This document shows positions 1-9,328 of a DNA stretch of 64,000 nt, in pieces. Origin of the DNA: Pseudalgibacter alginicilyticus. GTDB taxonomy: Bacteria; Bacteroidota; Bacteroidia; Flavobacteriales; Flavobacteriaceae. The notes under the pieces were generated by a model. It saw only the letters and a list, made by a program, of their open reading frames with translations. It did not search any database and was not told the origin of the DNA. How positions within the stretch are numbered: position 1 is the first letter of the stretch; the number at the start of each line of letters is the position of its first letter. The stretch spans positions 2,542,001 to 2,606,000 of the forward strand of contig NZ_CP012898.1 of NCBI RefSeq assembly GCF_001310225.1, written 5' to 3'. The position numbers were made by a program, and so were the translations under genes.

Positions 1-1
1 G

Positions 2-457
2 GTTATGAAAACAGAAATGGAAACAACGAGTGTTAAAGATTTTTTTCATAAAAATTTGAATTTGCGTTTTTCACGTATTCCTATTTATGCTGATGATCCA
101 GATAATATTGTTGGGTTGGTTTTAAAAGATGAAATTTTTAAAGAAATGGCCTTGGATAATGGCGACAAAAAATTATCAGATTTAAAACGAAATATTATTG
201 TAGTTAACAGAAGTTTACCTATTCCTACTCTTTTTGAAAAACTTATTGAAAGCAAGAACCACATGGCTTTAGTGGTTGATGAATATGGTTCTGTTAGTGG
301 CATAGTAACCATGGAAGATGTTATTGAAACCTTACTTGGTTTGGAAATCATGGATGAAAGTGACAGTGTTTCAGACTTACAATATTTAGCAAGAAAAAGC
401 TGGGAGTCACGAGCCAAAAAACTAGGTATTTTTGAAGACGAAAACACCTTGAAATAG
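2..457 (+). CDS. CNNM/CorC-type protein, C-terminal part (5' end outside window)
   Basis: Partial gene: the frame is open to the left edge, and the visible part begins inside a CBS-pair module. Motifs such as RIPIY, GLVLKDEIF and MALVVDEYGSVSGIVTMEDV are typical of the CBS domains in CNNM/HlyC/CorC proteins, which join an N-terminal DUF21 membrane domain to cytoplasmic nucleotide-binding CBS domains and are linked to magnesium or cobalt efflux. The protein stops about 36 residues after the VIETLLG motif. It therefore lacks the C-terminal CorC_HlyC domain of many relatives, a short form seen in Bacteroidota. Its TAG stop shares one base with the start of the next gene. Family assignment is firm; transported ion is unknown. 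Confidence 0.85.
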   Translation, partial: VMKTEMETTSVKDFFHKNLNLRFSRIPIYADDPDNIVGLVLKDEIFKEMALDNGDKKLSDLKRNIIVVNRSLPIPTLFEKLIESKNHMALVVDEYGSVSGIVTMEDVIETLLGLEIMDESDSVSDLQYLARKSWESRAKKLGIFEDENTLK

Positions 458-930
458 TGGAAACCTGTATAATCAAATCACCTTTAGGCTTCACCAAAAT
501 AATTGGGAATCATAAAGGAATAACGTCTATAACAATACTTAATACCGAGGAGAAAACAACCAATATTATTCCAGAAGTATTAGAAGATTGCGCCATACAA
601 CTTAATGAATACTTTATAGGTTCTCGAAAACAATTCAATTTAAAACTAAACCCTGGGGGTACTAATTTTCAAAAAAAAGTTTGGAAACAATTAGAACGAA
701 TTCCATACGGAAAAACCCTTTCATATTTAGAATTATCAAAACAATTAGGCAGTATTAAAGCCATTAGAGCTGTAGCAAATGCTAATAGTAATAACCCGCT
801 TTGGGTAATTATACCTTGTCATAGAGTTGTTGGTAGCAATGGCAGCTTAACAGGATATGCAGGTGGGCTACATCGTAAAAAATGGCTATTGGAACATGAA
901 AGTCCATACAAACAGCAATCTTTATTTTGA
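457..930 (+). CDS. ogt: Methylated-DNA--[protein]-cysteine S-methyltransferase
   Basis: 157-residue suicide repair protein that moves the alkyl group from O6-methylguanine (and O4-methylthymine) to its own cysteine. The acceptor motif PCHRV is present with Cys121 and is followed by GSNGSLTGYAGG and WLLEHE, the usual signature of the MGMT DNA-binding domain (about residues 70-150). The N-terminal 60 residues form the small ribonuclease-like domain. No Ada regulatory domain is fused, so this is the stand-alone Ogt type. The start is GTG, overlapping the upstream TAG by one base, which implies translational coupling. A predicted exonuclease lies two genes downstream, but a shared repair function is only a guess. 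Confidence 0.93.
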   Translation: METCIIKSPLGFTKIIGNHKGITSITILNTEEKTTNIIPEVLEDCAIQLNEYFIGSRKQFNLKLNPGGTNFQKKVWKQLERIPYGKTLSYLELSKQLGSIKAIRAVANANSNNPLWVIIPCHRVVGSNGSLTGYAGGLHRKKWLLEHESPYKQQSLF

Positions 931-985
931 TGTAAGTACAAATACCTGAAATTTTTCCTATATTTAATCAACTAATCACATTGTA

Positions 986-2137
986 ATGAAATTCTTCAAA
1001 AAACTTTTTAAATGGATTATAATAGTACTCGGGTTAATAATAACTACTTTATATATTACCGACACCGATTATTTACTAAAAGCAGTTAGAACCATTTACC
1101 TCACTGGACACTCAACAGCCTTTTTAGAAGATTATAAAAAATTTGACAACCAAGTTGTTGAAAATGGAACACCCCAACCTTGGCCATATCATAAAAGCTA
1201 TAATACGGTTAAAGAAACCGAAACTCTCAACCAAATAAATAAATCAAACGGCACTATTGCTTACGTTATTATAAAAAATGATAGTATTTGGTTTGAAAAC
1301 TATTATGATGGTTTTAATGAAAATTCAAAAACAAACTCGTTTTCAATGGCAAAAAGCTATGTTTCTGGGCTGTTAGGGAAAGCCATTCAAGAAGGTTATA
1401 TAAAAAGTTTAGATCAACCTGTTAGCGATTTTTTACCAACGTTTAATAAAGGTTTAGCTGCAAAAATGACTGTGGGTGACTTATCTAGTATGGCATCTGG
1501 AACCAATTGGGATGAAGCCTATTACTCCCCATTATCAATAACTACCCGCGCTTATTTTGATGATAATTTAGAAAAGGTAATGCTGGGTTTAAAGGTTGTT
1601 GATCAACCTGGAAAAGCTTTCAAATATGCCAGTGGCGATACCCAGATGTTAGCTATGGTCATAGAAAAAGCTACTGGCAAAAAACTATACAATTATTTAG
1701 AAGAAAGTTTTTGGAAACCTTTAAATTCTGAAAATTCTACCCTTTGGCAAGTAGATAGCGAAAGACACGATTTAGTAAAAGCTTACTGTTGTATAGCCAG
1801 TAACGCCAAAGATTTTGCACGTTTTGGAAAACTTTATAAAGATTATGGAAAATGGAATGGCAAACAAATTTTAGATTCAACATTTGTAGCAAAATCCATT
1901 AAACCACGCTTTTCTGAAAGCCCTGAATATGGTTACGGTATATGGCTAAAAGAACAAAATGATAAAAACTTTTTTATGTTACGTGGACATTTAGGACAGT
2001 ATGTTATTGTTGAACCGAATGACAATGTTATTATTGTACGTTTAGGACATTCTAAAGGTTCAAACAAAAAGGTTGGCATCTATACCGAAGATATTTCCGT
2101 GTATATTAATGAAGCTTATAAAATGCTTGAAAAATGA
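986..2137 (+). CDS. Membrane-anchored serine hydrolase, class C beta-lactamase family
   Basis: 383 residues. A hydrophobic N-terminal segment (about residues 7-27) is probably an uncleaved anchor placing the catalytic domain in the periplasm. The family's SxxK motif is Ser120-Met-Ala-Lys123, the second motif is Tyr214-Ala-Ser216 (YxN in true beta-lactamases), and RGHLG (His335, Gly337) takes the place of KTG. Enzymes of this fold include DD-peptidases, esterases and amide hydrolases, and substrates cannot be read from sequence. The Ser216 variant and the anchor argue against a classical secreted AmpC. The next gene starts inside this stop codon (ATGA overlap), so the two are co-translated. 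Confidence 0.85.
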   Translation: MKFFKKLFKWIIIVLGLIITTLYITDTDYLLKAVRTIYLTGHSTAFLEDYKKFDNQVVENGTPQPWPYHKSYNTVKETETLNQINKSNGTIAYVIIKNDSIWFENYYDGFNENSKTNSFSMAKSYVSGLLGKAIQEGYIKSLDQPVSDFLPTFNKGLAAKMTVGDLSSMASGTNWDEAYYSPLSITTRAYFDDNLEKVMLGLKVVDQPGKAFKYASGDTQMLAMVIEKATGKKLYNYLEESFWKPLNSENSTLWQVDSERHDLVKAYCCIASNAKDFARFGKLYKDYGKWNGKQILDSTFVAKSIKPRFSESPEYGYGIWLKEQNDKNFFMLRGHLGQYVIVEPNDNVIIVRLGHSKGSNKKVGIYTEDISVYINEAYKMLEK

Positions 2138-2847
2138 TAGCCAAACTAAATATTGAAAATATATTATTTCTGGATATTGAAACCGTTCCAGAAGTTCAAC
2201 ATTTTTCTGATTTAGACGCTACTAAACAAGCACTTTGGGATCACAAATCAAAATACCAACGCAAAGATGAATTTACTGCTGAAGAATTTTATGACCGCGC
2301 TGGCATTTGGGCAGAATTCGGAAAAATAGTTTGTATTTCTGTAGGATATTTCAATATTCAAGGAGACCTCCGAAAATTCAGAGTAACCTCCTTTTACGGC
2401 GATGAAACAAAAATTTTAAAAGATTTTAAAAACTTATTAATTTCTCACTTTAGTGAAACCAAACATTTATTATGCGCTCACAATGGTAAAGAATTTGACT
2501 TTCCATACATTGCCAGACGAATGATTATTCATAATATTGAATTGCCTCATAAATTAAATCTCTTTGGAAAAAAACCTTGGGAAGTTCCACATTTGGATAC
2601 ATTAGAACTCTGGAAATTTGGCGATTATAAAAGTTACACTTCATTAAAACTATTAACTTATGTTTTAGGTATTCCATCACCTAAAGATGATATTGATGGC
2701 AGCGAAGTATATCGTGTTTATTATGAAGAAAATGAAATAGACCGTATCATCATTTATTGTGAAAAAGATACAATTGCTGTCGCACAAATATTTTTAAGAT
2801 TACGTGGTGATGCCATTTTAACTGACGAAGAAATCATTCACATATAA
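2134..2847 (+). CDS. Predicted 3'-5' exonuclease, PolB-like DEDD family
   Basis: 237 residues of the DnaQ-like fold, close to the DNA polymerase B exonuclease-like family found as free-standing proteins in Bacteroidota. ExoI is FLDIETVPE with Asp14 and Glu16. ExoII is HNGKEFDFPYI in mid-protein, and ExoIII is the YCEKD motif near residue 210, giving the DEDD metal-binding set. It probably trims 3' ends of DNA or RNA in the cytoplasm; the biological substrate is unknown. The start codon overlaps the hydrolase stop by four bases, and the stop is directly followed by the ATG of the ABC gene, so the three genes form one operon. Confidence 0.85.
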   Translation: MIAKLNIENILFLDIETVPEVQHFSDLDATKQALWDHKSKYQRKDEFTAEEFYDRAGIWAEFGKIVCISVGYFNIQGDLRKFRVTSFYGDETKILKDFKNLLISHFSETKHLLCAHNGKEFDFPYIARRMIIHNIELPHKLNLFGKKPWEVPHLDTLELWKFGDYKSYTSLKLLTYVLGIPSPKDDIDGSEVYRVYYEENEIDRIIIYCEKDTIAVAQIFLRLRGDAILTDEEIIHI

Positions 2848-4527
2848 ATGCAAGAACCATACATTTTAAACATTGAAAACTTATCAATTTCTTTTGGAAA
2901 TAACGAAGTAATTCATAATATTTCATATCACTTAAAACCAAATGAAATTTTAGGAATTGTTGGAGAATCAGGTTCAGGAAAATCAGTGTCTTCATTAGCT
3001 ATATTAGGACTTCTTCCTAAAAAAATTTCAAAAATAAATTCTGGCATTATCTATTATAAAAATCAAAATTTAATTACAATATCACCAAAATTACTTCAAC
3101 AAATAAGAGGTCGGAAAATTGCAATGATTTTTCAAGAGCCAATGAGTTCTTTAAACCCCTCAATGACCTGCGGAAAACAAGTTCAAGAAATATTATTACA
3201 GCACACAAAACTTACAAAACAAGAAACAAAAAAGGAAACCATTTTACTTTTTGAGAAGGTAAAACTTCCAGATGCCAACCGCGTATTTAATGCTTATCCA
3301 CATGAAATTTCAGGCGGACAAAAACAGCGCGTTATGATTGCTATGGCTATTGCTTGCAAACCTGACATTTTAATTGCAGACGAACCCACCACTGCCTTAG
3401 ATGTAACAGTTCAAAAAGAGATTATTAATCTTTTAAAAACATTGCAAACTGAAACCCAAATGAGTATTATTTTCATTACACATGATTTGGCTTTAATATC
3501 AGAAATAGCAGATAGAGTATTAGTTATGTACAAAGGTCGTATTGTTGAACAGGGTTTGGTTACAAATATTTTTACTAACCCAAAACATAATTACACAAAG
3601 GCTTTAATAAATTCTCGTCCATCATTAAAAACCAGACTGAAAACACTGCCTACTATCAAAGACTTTTTAAACAACACTATTTCAAATAAAATAATAAGCG
3701 CTGAACAGCGTAAAAAAAACCACCAATCATTATACAGCAAACCCCCATTATTGGAAGTGATTAATGTTAAAAAAGAATACTTAACAAAATCAGGTTGGTT
3801 TTCAAAACCAAGCTCTTTTAAAGCTGTAAACAACGTAAGTTTTAAATTATATGAAGGAGAAACTTTAGGTTTGGTTGGCGAATCAGGTTGCGGAAAATCA
3901 ACTTTAGGCAACACCATCCTTCAATTGGATAAAGCAACCTCAGGAAAAATTTTATACAAAGGCATTGACATAACAAAACTCCAAAATGCGGAGATAAAAA
4001 AACTTAGAAAAGATATTCAAATTATTTTTCAAGATCCTTTTTCCTCCTTAAACCCAAGAATTCCTATAGGCCAAGCTATTATGGAGCCCATGAAAGTTCA
4101 TAAGCTGTACACGTCAGATATAGAACGAAAAGAAAAAGTCATAGATATTTTAGACCGAGTTGGACTTTCTGAAAATTATTTTAATAGATATCCTCATGAA
4201 TTTTCAGGCGGACAAAGGCAACGAATTGGTATTGCCAGAACCATTGCATTACAGCCAAAATTAATTGTCTGTGATGAATCCGTTTCTGCATTAGACATTT
4301 CTGTACAAGCTCAAGTTTTAAACCTACTAAATGAATTAAAAGAAAGCTTCGGCTTTACTTATATATTTATTTCTCACGACTTGGCAGTAGTTAAATATAT
4401 GTCTGATCAATTATTGGTAATGAATAAAGGAAAAATAGAGGAGTTAGATGATGCAGATGTTATCTACAACTCACCAAAAAAAGACTACACTAAAAAACTT
4501 ATTGATGCAATCCCAAAAGGCTTATAA
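2848..4527 (+). CDS. ABC transporter, two fused ATPase domains (dipeptide/oligopeptide type)
   Basis: 559 residues made of two complete ATPase domains of the DppD and DppF type joined head to tail. The first has Walker A GESGSGKS at residues 39-46 and signature SGGQKQR near 155. The second has Walker A GESGCGKS near 344 and signature SGGQRQR near 451. Each is followed by a Walker B Asp-Glu and by the C-terminal oligopeptide/dipeptide extension. This resembles the fused YejF/GsiA layout. No permease or binding protein is encoded nearby, so the membrane partners must lie elsewhere. The start follows the upstream stop with no gap. A pair of strong hairpins follows the gene. Confidence 0.9.
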   Translation: MQEPYILNIENLSISFGNNEVIHNISYHLKPNEILGIVGESGSGKSVSSLAILGLLPKKISKINSGIIYYKNQNLITISPKLLQQIRGRKIAMIFQEPMSSLNPSMTCGKQVQEILLQHTKLTKQETKKETILLFEKVKLPDANRVFNAYPHEISGGQKQRVMIAMAIACKPDILIADEPTTALDVTVQKEIINLLKTLQTETQMSIIFITHDLALISEIADRVLVMYKGRIVEQGLVTNIFTNPKHNYTKALINSRPSLKTRLKTLPTIKDFLNNTISNKIISAEQRKKNHQSLYSKPPLLEVINVKKEYLTKSGWFSKPSSFKAVNNVSFKLYEGETLGLVGESGCGKSTLGNTILQLDKATSGKILYKGIDITKLQNAEIKKLRKDIQIIFQDPFSSLNPRIPIGQAIMEPMKVHKLYTSDIERKEKVIDILDRVGLSENYFNRYPHEFSGGQRQRIGIARTIALQPKLIVCDESVSALDISVQAQVLNLLNELKESFGFTYIFISHDLAVVKYMSDQLLVMNKGKIEELDDADVIYNSPKKDYTKKLIDAIPKGL

Positions 4528-4541
4528 CTATTACGTCATTT

Positions 4542-4580
4542 TGTATTTGTTTCGCAAGTAAAAATTGCGAAACAAATACA
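4542..4580. terminator. Perfect 16-bp inverted repeat downstream of the ABC gene
   Basis: Arms 4542-4557 and 4565-4580 are perfectly complementary around a 7-base loop. It lies 15 bases past the ABC stop codon. It has no clean T-tract on either side, so it may act in 3'-end stability rather than as an intrinsic terminator. Confidence 0.6.
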
Positions 4581-4587
4581 TTCTGAC

Positions 4588-4634
4588 AAAAAATATTCAT
4601 GCTATAATTGAAAATTATAGCATGAATATTTTTT
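4588..4634. terminator. Perfect 22-bp inverted repeat, likely bidirectional terminator
   Basis: Arms 4588-4609 and 4613-4634 pair perfectly around the loop GAA, with A-runs on the left and T-runs on the right. This suits termination of the plus-strand ABC operon and of minus-strand transcripts from the CoA-transferase genes (ending at 4914). Confidence 0.75.
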
Positions 4635-4913
4635 TGGTTAAGTACACTAAACTTTTGAAAAATTTCAAATTCTGTTGAAGTGTCTCACGGAATTTGCTTT
4701 CTTTAATAGTAGGTTGTTCATGTAGATTTGTTGCAAAATTCATAAGTCAAAAAGTTTAAGGTAGATTTGGAAATCTATTATACTTGATTTGGTTAATTTG
4801 AGTTATGCTAATATCAAAAAAAAATTCTATTTATCAGTTTAAAAACATAAATAATCGACAAAACGCATTTTAATTTAACATTTAGTCTGTTTTTGTAGTA
4901 ATTTAGAATATTT

Positions 4914-5567
4914 TCACAAACTCATTTCAGGGATCACACCATCAATAAATAAAGTACCTTCAGTGGCTAATATAATAGTTTCTACACTTACACCTGGTGC
5001 ACGTTCTAAAAGCTTAAAACCTTCATCTATAACTTCAAGAACAGCAAGGTTTGTAACTATCTTTTTTACACAACCAACCCCTGTAAGTGGTAACGAACAT
5101 TTTTTTAACAGTTTAGATTGACCAGCCTTGTTAGTATGCATCATGGCAACGATGATATTGTCGGCACTAGCAACTAAATCCATAGCACCTCCCATGCCCT
5201 TTACCATTTTTCCAGGAATTTTCCAATTAGCAATATCACCATTTTCTGCTACTTCCATAGCACCTAAAATAGTAAGATCTATATGTTTACCCCGAATCAT
5301 TGAAAAACTTAAAGCAGAATCGAAAAAACTGGCTCCAGGTAATGTAGTGATTGTTTGTTTCCCAGCGTTAATGATATCAGCATCCTCATGGCCTTCAAAT
5401 GGAAATGGTCCCATACCTAAAACACCATTCTCACTTTGAAATTCTACTTCAATATCGTCACGAACATAATTGGCAACCAATGTAGGAATACCAATCCCTA
5501 AATTGACATAATAACCATTTTTTACTTCCTTGGCTATTCGCTTTGCTATATCTGTTTTACTTAACAT
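4914..5567 (-). CDS. scoB: 3-oxoacid CoA-transferase, subunit B
   Basis: 217 residues. The catalytic glutamate is Glu46 in the motif QSENGVLGMG, and NLGIGIPTL near the N-terminus is typical of the beta subunit. With subunit A it moves CoA from succinyl-CoA (or another acyl-CoA) to acetoacetate or a similar 3-oxoacid, feeding ketone-body, leucine or lysine breakdown into central metabolism in the cytoplasm. It lies 12 bases downstream of subunit A in the same operon. Substrate choice between acetoacetate (ScoAB/AtoDA) and 3-oxoadipate (PcaIJ) cannot be settled, but no aromatic-degradation gene is nearby. Confidence 0.93.
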   Translation of the reverse strand: MLSKTDIAKRIAKEVKNGYYVNLGIGIPTLVANYVRDDIEVEFQSENGVLGMGPFPFEGHEDADIINAGKQTITTLPGASFFDSALSFSMIRGKHIDLTILGAMEVAENGDIANWKIPGKMVKGMGGAMDLVASADNIIVAMMHTNKAGQSKLLKKCSLPLTGVGCVKKIVTNLAVLEVIDEGFKLLERAPGVSVETIILATEGTLFIDGVIPEMSL

Positions 5568-5579
5568 AATTTCAATACA

Positions 5580-6281
5580 TTAATTTTTGGTTCTTACCGT
5601 ACGCTGTTCTATACGCTTTTCATAAACAGCCCCTTGAAAAATACGCTGAACAAAAATGCCAGGTGTATGAACTTGATTGGGGTCTAAAGTTCCTAAAGGC
5701 ACCAATTCTTCAACCTCAGCAACAGTTATTTTAGCAGCACCACACATTACTGGATTGAAGTTTCGAGCAGTACCTTTAAAAATCAAGTTGCCAGCAGCAT
5801 CTCCTTTCCACGCTTTCACAAAAGCAAAATCTGCTTTAAAAGCATACTCTAAAACATACATTTTACCATCAAACTCACGCGTTTCTTTTCCGTTTGCCGC
5901 TTCCGTTCCATAACCTGCTGGTGTATAAATGGATGGTATACCAGATTGAGCAGCTCTACATCGTTCTGCTAAAGTTCCTTGAGGGATTAATTCAACTTCC
6001 AATTCACCTGATAACATCTGCCTTTCAAACTCATCATTTTCGCCAACATAAGAAGAAATCATTTTTTTTATTTGATGTTTTTGAAGCAACAAACCCAAAC
6101 CAAAATCATCAACACCAGCATTGTTTGAAATACAAGTTAAACCCTTAGTGCCAAGTTTTACCAACTGAGTAATGATGTTTTCTGGAATACCACTAAGCCC
6201 AAACCCTCCAAGCATAAAAGTCATATTATCAGTGACTCCCTGAAGTGCTTCTTCAACATTGGCTACTTTTTTATTAATCAT
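5580..6281 (-). CDS. scoA: 3-oxoacid CoA-transferase, subunit A
   Basis: 233 residues with the glycine-rich CoA-binding signature [12 protein letters not shown] at about residues 26-37 and the later [15 protein letters not shown] segment typical of the alpha subunit. It pairs with the B subunit encoded 12 bases downstream. It is first in a two-gene operon; a candidate Bacteroidota promoter lies at 6325-6356. Length and motifs match the intact family, with nothing missing. Confidence 0.93.
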   Translation of the reverse strand: MINKKVANVEEALQGVTDNMTFMLGGFGLSGIPENIITQLVKLGTKGLTCISNNAGVDDFGLGLLLQKHQIKKMISSYVGENDEFERQMLSGELEVELIPQGTLAERCRAAQSGIPSIYTPAGYGTEAANGKETREFDGKMYVLEYAFKADFAFVKAWKGDAAGNLIFKGTARNFNPVMCGAAKITVAEVEELVPLGTLDPNQVHTPGIFVQRIFQGAVYEKRIEQRTVRTKN

Positions 6282-6324
6282 AAAAAATAAATTTTGCCTT
6301 TTAAAAATACAAAATGTCTATTAA

Positions 6325-6356
6325 CAAATTTAGTAAACCAATGATAATATTAAAAA
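6325..6356 (-). promoter_or_regulatory. Candidate promoter of scoA-scoB
   Basis: On the minus strand TAAATTTG (6325-6332) fits the Bacteroidota -7 consensus TAnnTTTG, with TTTT 20 bases upstream in place of TTTG. The start codon is 44 bases downstream. Confidence 0.4.
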
Positions 6357-6407
6357 AAGACTTGTTATCTGAGCATTGAAAAAGAATTAAATTTAAACCG
6401 TTAAAAT

Positions 6408-6443
6408 AAAAAAAAGCCATTCTTTTTAGAATGGCTTTTTTTT
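6408..6443 (-). terminator. Intrinsic terminator of the ricT-gldH-PBP1A operon
   Basis: A 16-bp perfect stem (6408-6423 with 6428-6443) closes a TTTT loop. On the minus strand the stem ends in a run of T and begins at the last base of the PBP1A stop codon. The symmetric A/T flanks would also let it work in the opposite direction. Confidence 0.85.
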
Positions 6444-8779
6444 TAAAATCCGTTTAAATCATCTGGTGTATCTGGATCATCATCAGGTGATACATCTGAT
6501 GAAAGCAACGAGCAATCCACATTAATTGAAAGCTCTATTGGAGCTTCAAATTCTCCTGTAGAAATATTCAAATCCTCATCAGCATAACAACTTTTCATAT
6601 ACACACCCCAAATTGGTAATGCCATAGCTGCACCTTGACCATAAGTTATGGTTTTAAAGTGTACAGAACGTTCGTCTCCGCCAACCCAAACACCAGTAAC
6701 TAAATTAGGCACCATACCCATAAACCAACCATCACTTTGATTTTGTGTAGTACCTGTTTTACCTGCAATAGGATTTGTAAATTCATAAGGATACCCTGTT
6801 ATAATTTCTCTATAATCTGCCCTATAAGCATCAGCACCTCTACCTCTTAATCTGGTACCAGAACCTCCTTGAGTAACACCTTCTAAAAGTTTTACTGTAA
6901 CATAGGCTGTTTCATCACTTAAAACATCATGGGTTTCTGGTGTAAATTGATATAATACTGTATTATTTTTATCTGTAATACTGGTTACCATTACTGGCTT
7001 GGTATAAACACCTTTATTTGCAAAAGTAGCGTAAGCACCAACCATTTCATACACGCTTAAATCTGGTGTACCCAAGGCAATGGATGGCACTGGTGGAATA
7101 TCAGATTCAACACCTAATTTTCTAACCAAATCAATTACGGTTTGTGGTCCAACTTTATCCATCAATCTAGCCGTTACGGTATTGACCGAATTTGCTAAAG
7201 CATTTTTTAATGTTCTTATACCTCCATAATCATTTCCAGAATTTTTAGGGCACCAATCTTCTGGATTCCCATATTTATTTTTTTCAATACAAAAGGGGGT
7301 ATCTGGAAACTCATCACAAGGTGATAAATGTAATTGATCTATAGCTGTAGCATACACAAAAGGCTTAAAAGTAGAACCTACCTGACGTTTTCCTTGTTTA
7401 ACCATATCATACTGAAAATGCCTGTAATTAATACCACCTACCCATGCTTTTACATGTCCTGTTGCTGGATCCATAGACATCATACCTGTACGTAAAAACG
7501 ATTTATAATAACGTATAGAATCTATGGGTTTCATAATCGTATCAAATTCAGAAGGTTTACCATTTTCCCATTTAAAAACGGTCATTTCAGTTGGTTTGTA
7601 AAAAGATTTTTCAACATCTTCACTTGGTATTTTTAAATCATACCTCATGTGTCTCCATCTTTCCGATTGCTTCATAAATCGTAACATCAACGTGTCTATT
7701 TCACCTTTTCTTAAATCTAAAAAAGGAGCCGTTGGATTTCTATCGGGCGTATTTTGATGAAAAAATTCTTTCTGCAATCTAGACATGTGCTGTTGCACCG
7801 CATCTTCTGCATATTGTTGCATACGAGAATCTATCGTCGTATAAATTTTTAAACCATCATTATATAAATTATACTTTGTGCCATCTGGTTTAGGATTATC
7901 TTTAATCCATTCTTTCATAAAACCATCCAAATAGCCCCTAAAATAAGTAGCAATACCCTCTCTGTGAGACTCAGGAGAATAATCTATATCTAAAGCTGTT
8001 TGCTGCAATGAATCTCGCTCTCTTTCATTTATATAATCATATTTTTCCATTTGAGCTAAAACCACATTTCGTCTGTTTTTAACTCCTTCAGGATTCCTTC
8101 TTGGATTATAAAGTGCTGAATTTTTAAACATCCCTACCAGCATAGCTGATTCTTTTAAATTCAACATATTAGGCTCCTTTCCAAAATAAATTCTAGAGGC
8201 ACTTCTAATACCATCTGCATTATTTAAAAAATCATAAATATTGAAGTACTGAGCTATAATTTCCTCTTTGGTGTATTGACGCTCTAATCGAATAGCGATA
8301 ATCCATTCTTTTACTTTCTGTAATACACGCTCAATTATATTTCTAGAGCCTTCACCATGAAACAATTGTTTTGCTAATTGTTGAGAAATAGTACTGGCTC
8401 CGCCACCACCACCTAATGTTAAAGCTGCTCTCAAGGTACCACGTGCATCTATCCCTGAATGACTATGAAAACGAACATCTTCAGTTGCTATTAAAGCATC
8501 AATTAAATCCTGAGGTAATTCATCATAACTAACCGGAGTTCTGTTATCATTAAAATAAAACTTACCTAATGTCTGCCCATCTGAAGAAATAATTTCTGAG
8601 GCAAGATTTGTTTTAGGATTTTCTAAAACTGTATGGTCTGGCATGTCACCAAAAACGCCCCATGATGCTAAAAGAAAAATAAGAACAATTGAAAGAACAC
8701 CTCCTAAAAAAAGAATCCAAAACCCTCGAATGTATTTTGAAAAATTTTGAGTTTCCGTTGTTTGTTTTTTTGTTGCCAT
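6443..8779 (-). CDS. mrcA: Penicillin-binding protein 1A (bifunctional transglycosylase/transpeptidase)
   Basis: 778 residues; class A PBP that polymerises lipid II and crosslinks peptidoglycan. One membrane segment (about 17-40) anchors it in the inner membrane. The GT51 glycosyltransferase domain carries Glu100 in EDVRFHSHSGI and the ASTISQQLAKQL motif. The transpeptidase domain carries GSTFKPF (nucleophile Ser near 467), SVN in ANSVNTV, and KTGTTQNQSDGWF near 673. The C-terminal tail is rich in Asp and Pro. It lies last in an operon after ricT and gldH, 57 bases behind gldH, and is closed by a hairpin terminator. Confidence 0.95.
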   Translation of the reverse strand: MATKKQTTETQNFSKYIRGFWILFLGGVLSIVLIFLLASWGVFGDMPDHTVLENPKTNLASEIISSDGQTLGKFYFNDNRTPVSYDELPQDLIDALIATEDVRFHSHSGIDARGTLRAALTLGGGGGASTISQQLAKQLFHGEGSRNIIERVLQKVKEWIIAIRLERQYTKEEIIAQYFNIYDFLNNADGIRSASRIYFGKEPNMLNLKESAMLVGMFKNSALYNPRRNPEGVKNRRNVVLAQMEKYDYINERERDSLQQTALDIDYSPESHREGIATYFRGYLDGFMKEWIKDNPKPDGTKYNLYNDGLKIYTTIDSRMQQYAEDAVQQHMSRLQKEFFHQNTPDRNPTAPFLDLRKGEIDTLMLRFMKQSERWRHMRYDLKIPSEDVEKSFYKPTEMTVFKWENGKPSEFDTIMKPIDSIRYYKSFLRTGMMSMDPATGHVKAWVGGINYRHFQYDMVKQGKRQVGSTFKPFVYATAIDQLHLSPCDEFPDTPFCIEKNKYGNPEDWCPKNSGNDYGGIRTLKNALANSVNTVTARLMDKVGPQTVIDLVRKLGVESDIPPVPSIALGTPDLSVYEMVGAYATFANKGVYTKPVMVTSITDKNNTVLYQFTPETHDVLSDETAYVTVKLLEGVTQGGSGTRLRGRGADAYRADYREIITGYPYEFTNPIAGKTGTTQNQSDGWFMGMVPNLVTGVWVGGDERSVHFKTITYGQGAAMALPIWGVYMKSCYADEDLNISTGEFEAPIELSINVDCSLLSSDVSPDDDPDTPDDLNGF

Positions 8780-8836
8780 AGATTAAGTGCCTTAAGCTTT
8801 TTTAAAATGCTTTAAGTATTTAAAGTTTTATGGTGA

Positions 8837-9328
8837 TTATTTAATTATTGGATTTTCAATTCTAAAGCCTACATCTGTAATACCTTCAAGTTCTGTTATA
8901 CCTTTGACCTTTCCGTTTTCTCGCATAGCATGTTGGATGTTTACTTTATACTCTCCAGTTTCATCAAAAACAACCTGTTCTTTATACCAAAGTTTATTTT
9001 CCTTAACATCTGTTAATCCTGTGCCTAAAAATTTTCCCGAAGGATCGGCCATACGATATTCTAAAGTATCAGTAACTGTTTTCCCGTGTGGAAACACCAT
9101 TTCAACAATTAAAAACAAATTACTAAATTTATAGCTATTCGTGTTTCTTAAATTAACAAATAAATCATACGCATTCGTAGAATCTGGGGGCGTTATATTA
9201 AAACTTACCACAGAATCCTTATGCCATTTATTCGGAACTGTTTTATATACATCGTATACCATATTGGAATCACAAGAAACCAATACACAAAAAACTAAAA
9301 AAAGAAACAAAAATTTATTCTGCAGCAT
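8837..9328 (-). CDS. gldH: Gliding motility lipoprotein GldH
   Basis: 163-residue lipoprotein: signal sequence with lipobox LVSC (Cys19), then a compact beta-rich domain matching the GldH family. In Flavobacterium johnsoniae GldH is needed for gliding; its biochemical role is not settled, but it works with the other Gld lipoproteins and the type IX secretion machinery. The ATG at 9328 is preferred over the longer frame reaching back to 9556, because the signal peptide begins there and the extra residues are an out-of-frame reading of the ricT tail. The gene overlaps the ricT end by 14 bases. Confidence 0.88.
   Translation of the reverse strand: MLQNKFLFLFLVFCVLVSCDSNMVYDVYKTVPNKWHKDSVVSFNITPPDSTNAYDLFVNLRNTNSYKFSNLFLIVEMVFPHGKTVTDTLEYRMADPSGKFLGTGLTDVKENKLWYKEQVVFDETGEYKVNIQHAMRENGKVKGITELEGITDVGFRIENPIIK

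Larger units (their letters stand above)
4528..4913. other. 386-bp intergenic region between convergent genes
   Basis: It holds two adjacent perfect palindromes (4542-4580 and 4588-4634). The remaining ~280 bases are AT-rich, with no open frame longer than about 25 codons and no recognisable RNA or promoter motif. Confidence 0.7.

Noticed and set aside
85-447. Minus-strand 120-residue frame inside the CNNM gene
   Set aside because: Antisense shadow of a strongly conserved CBS domain; no start context or domain.
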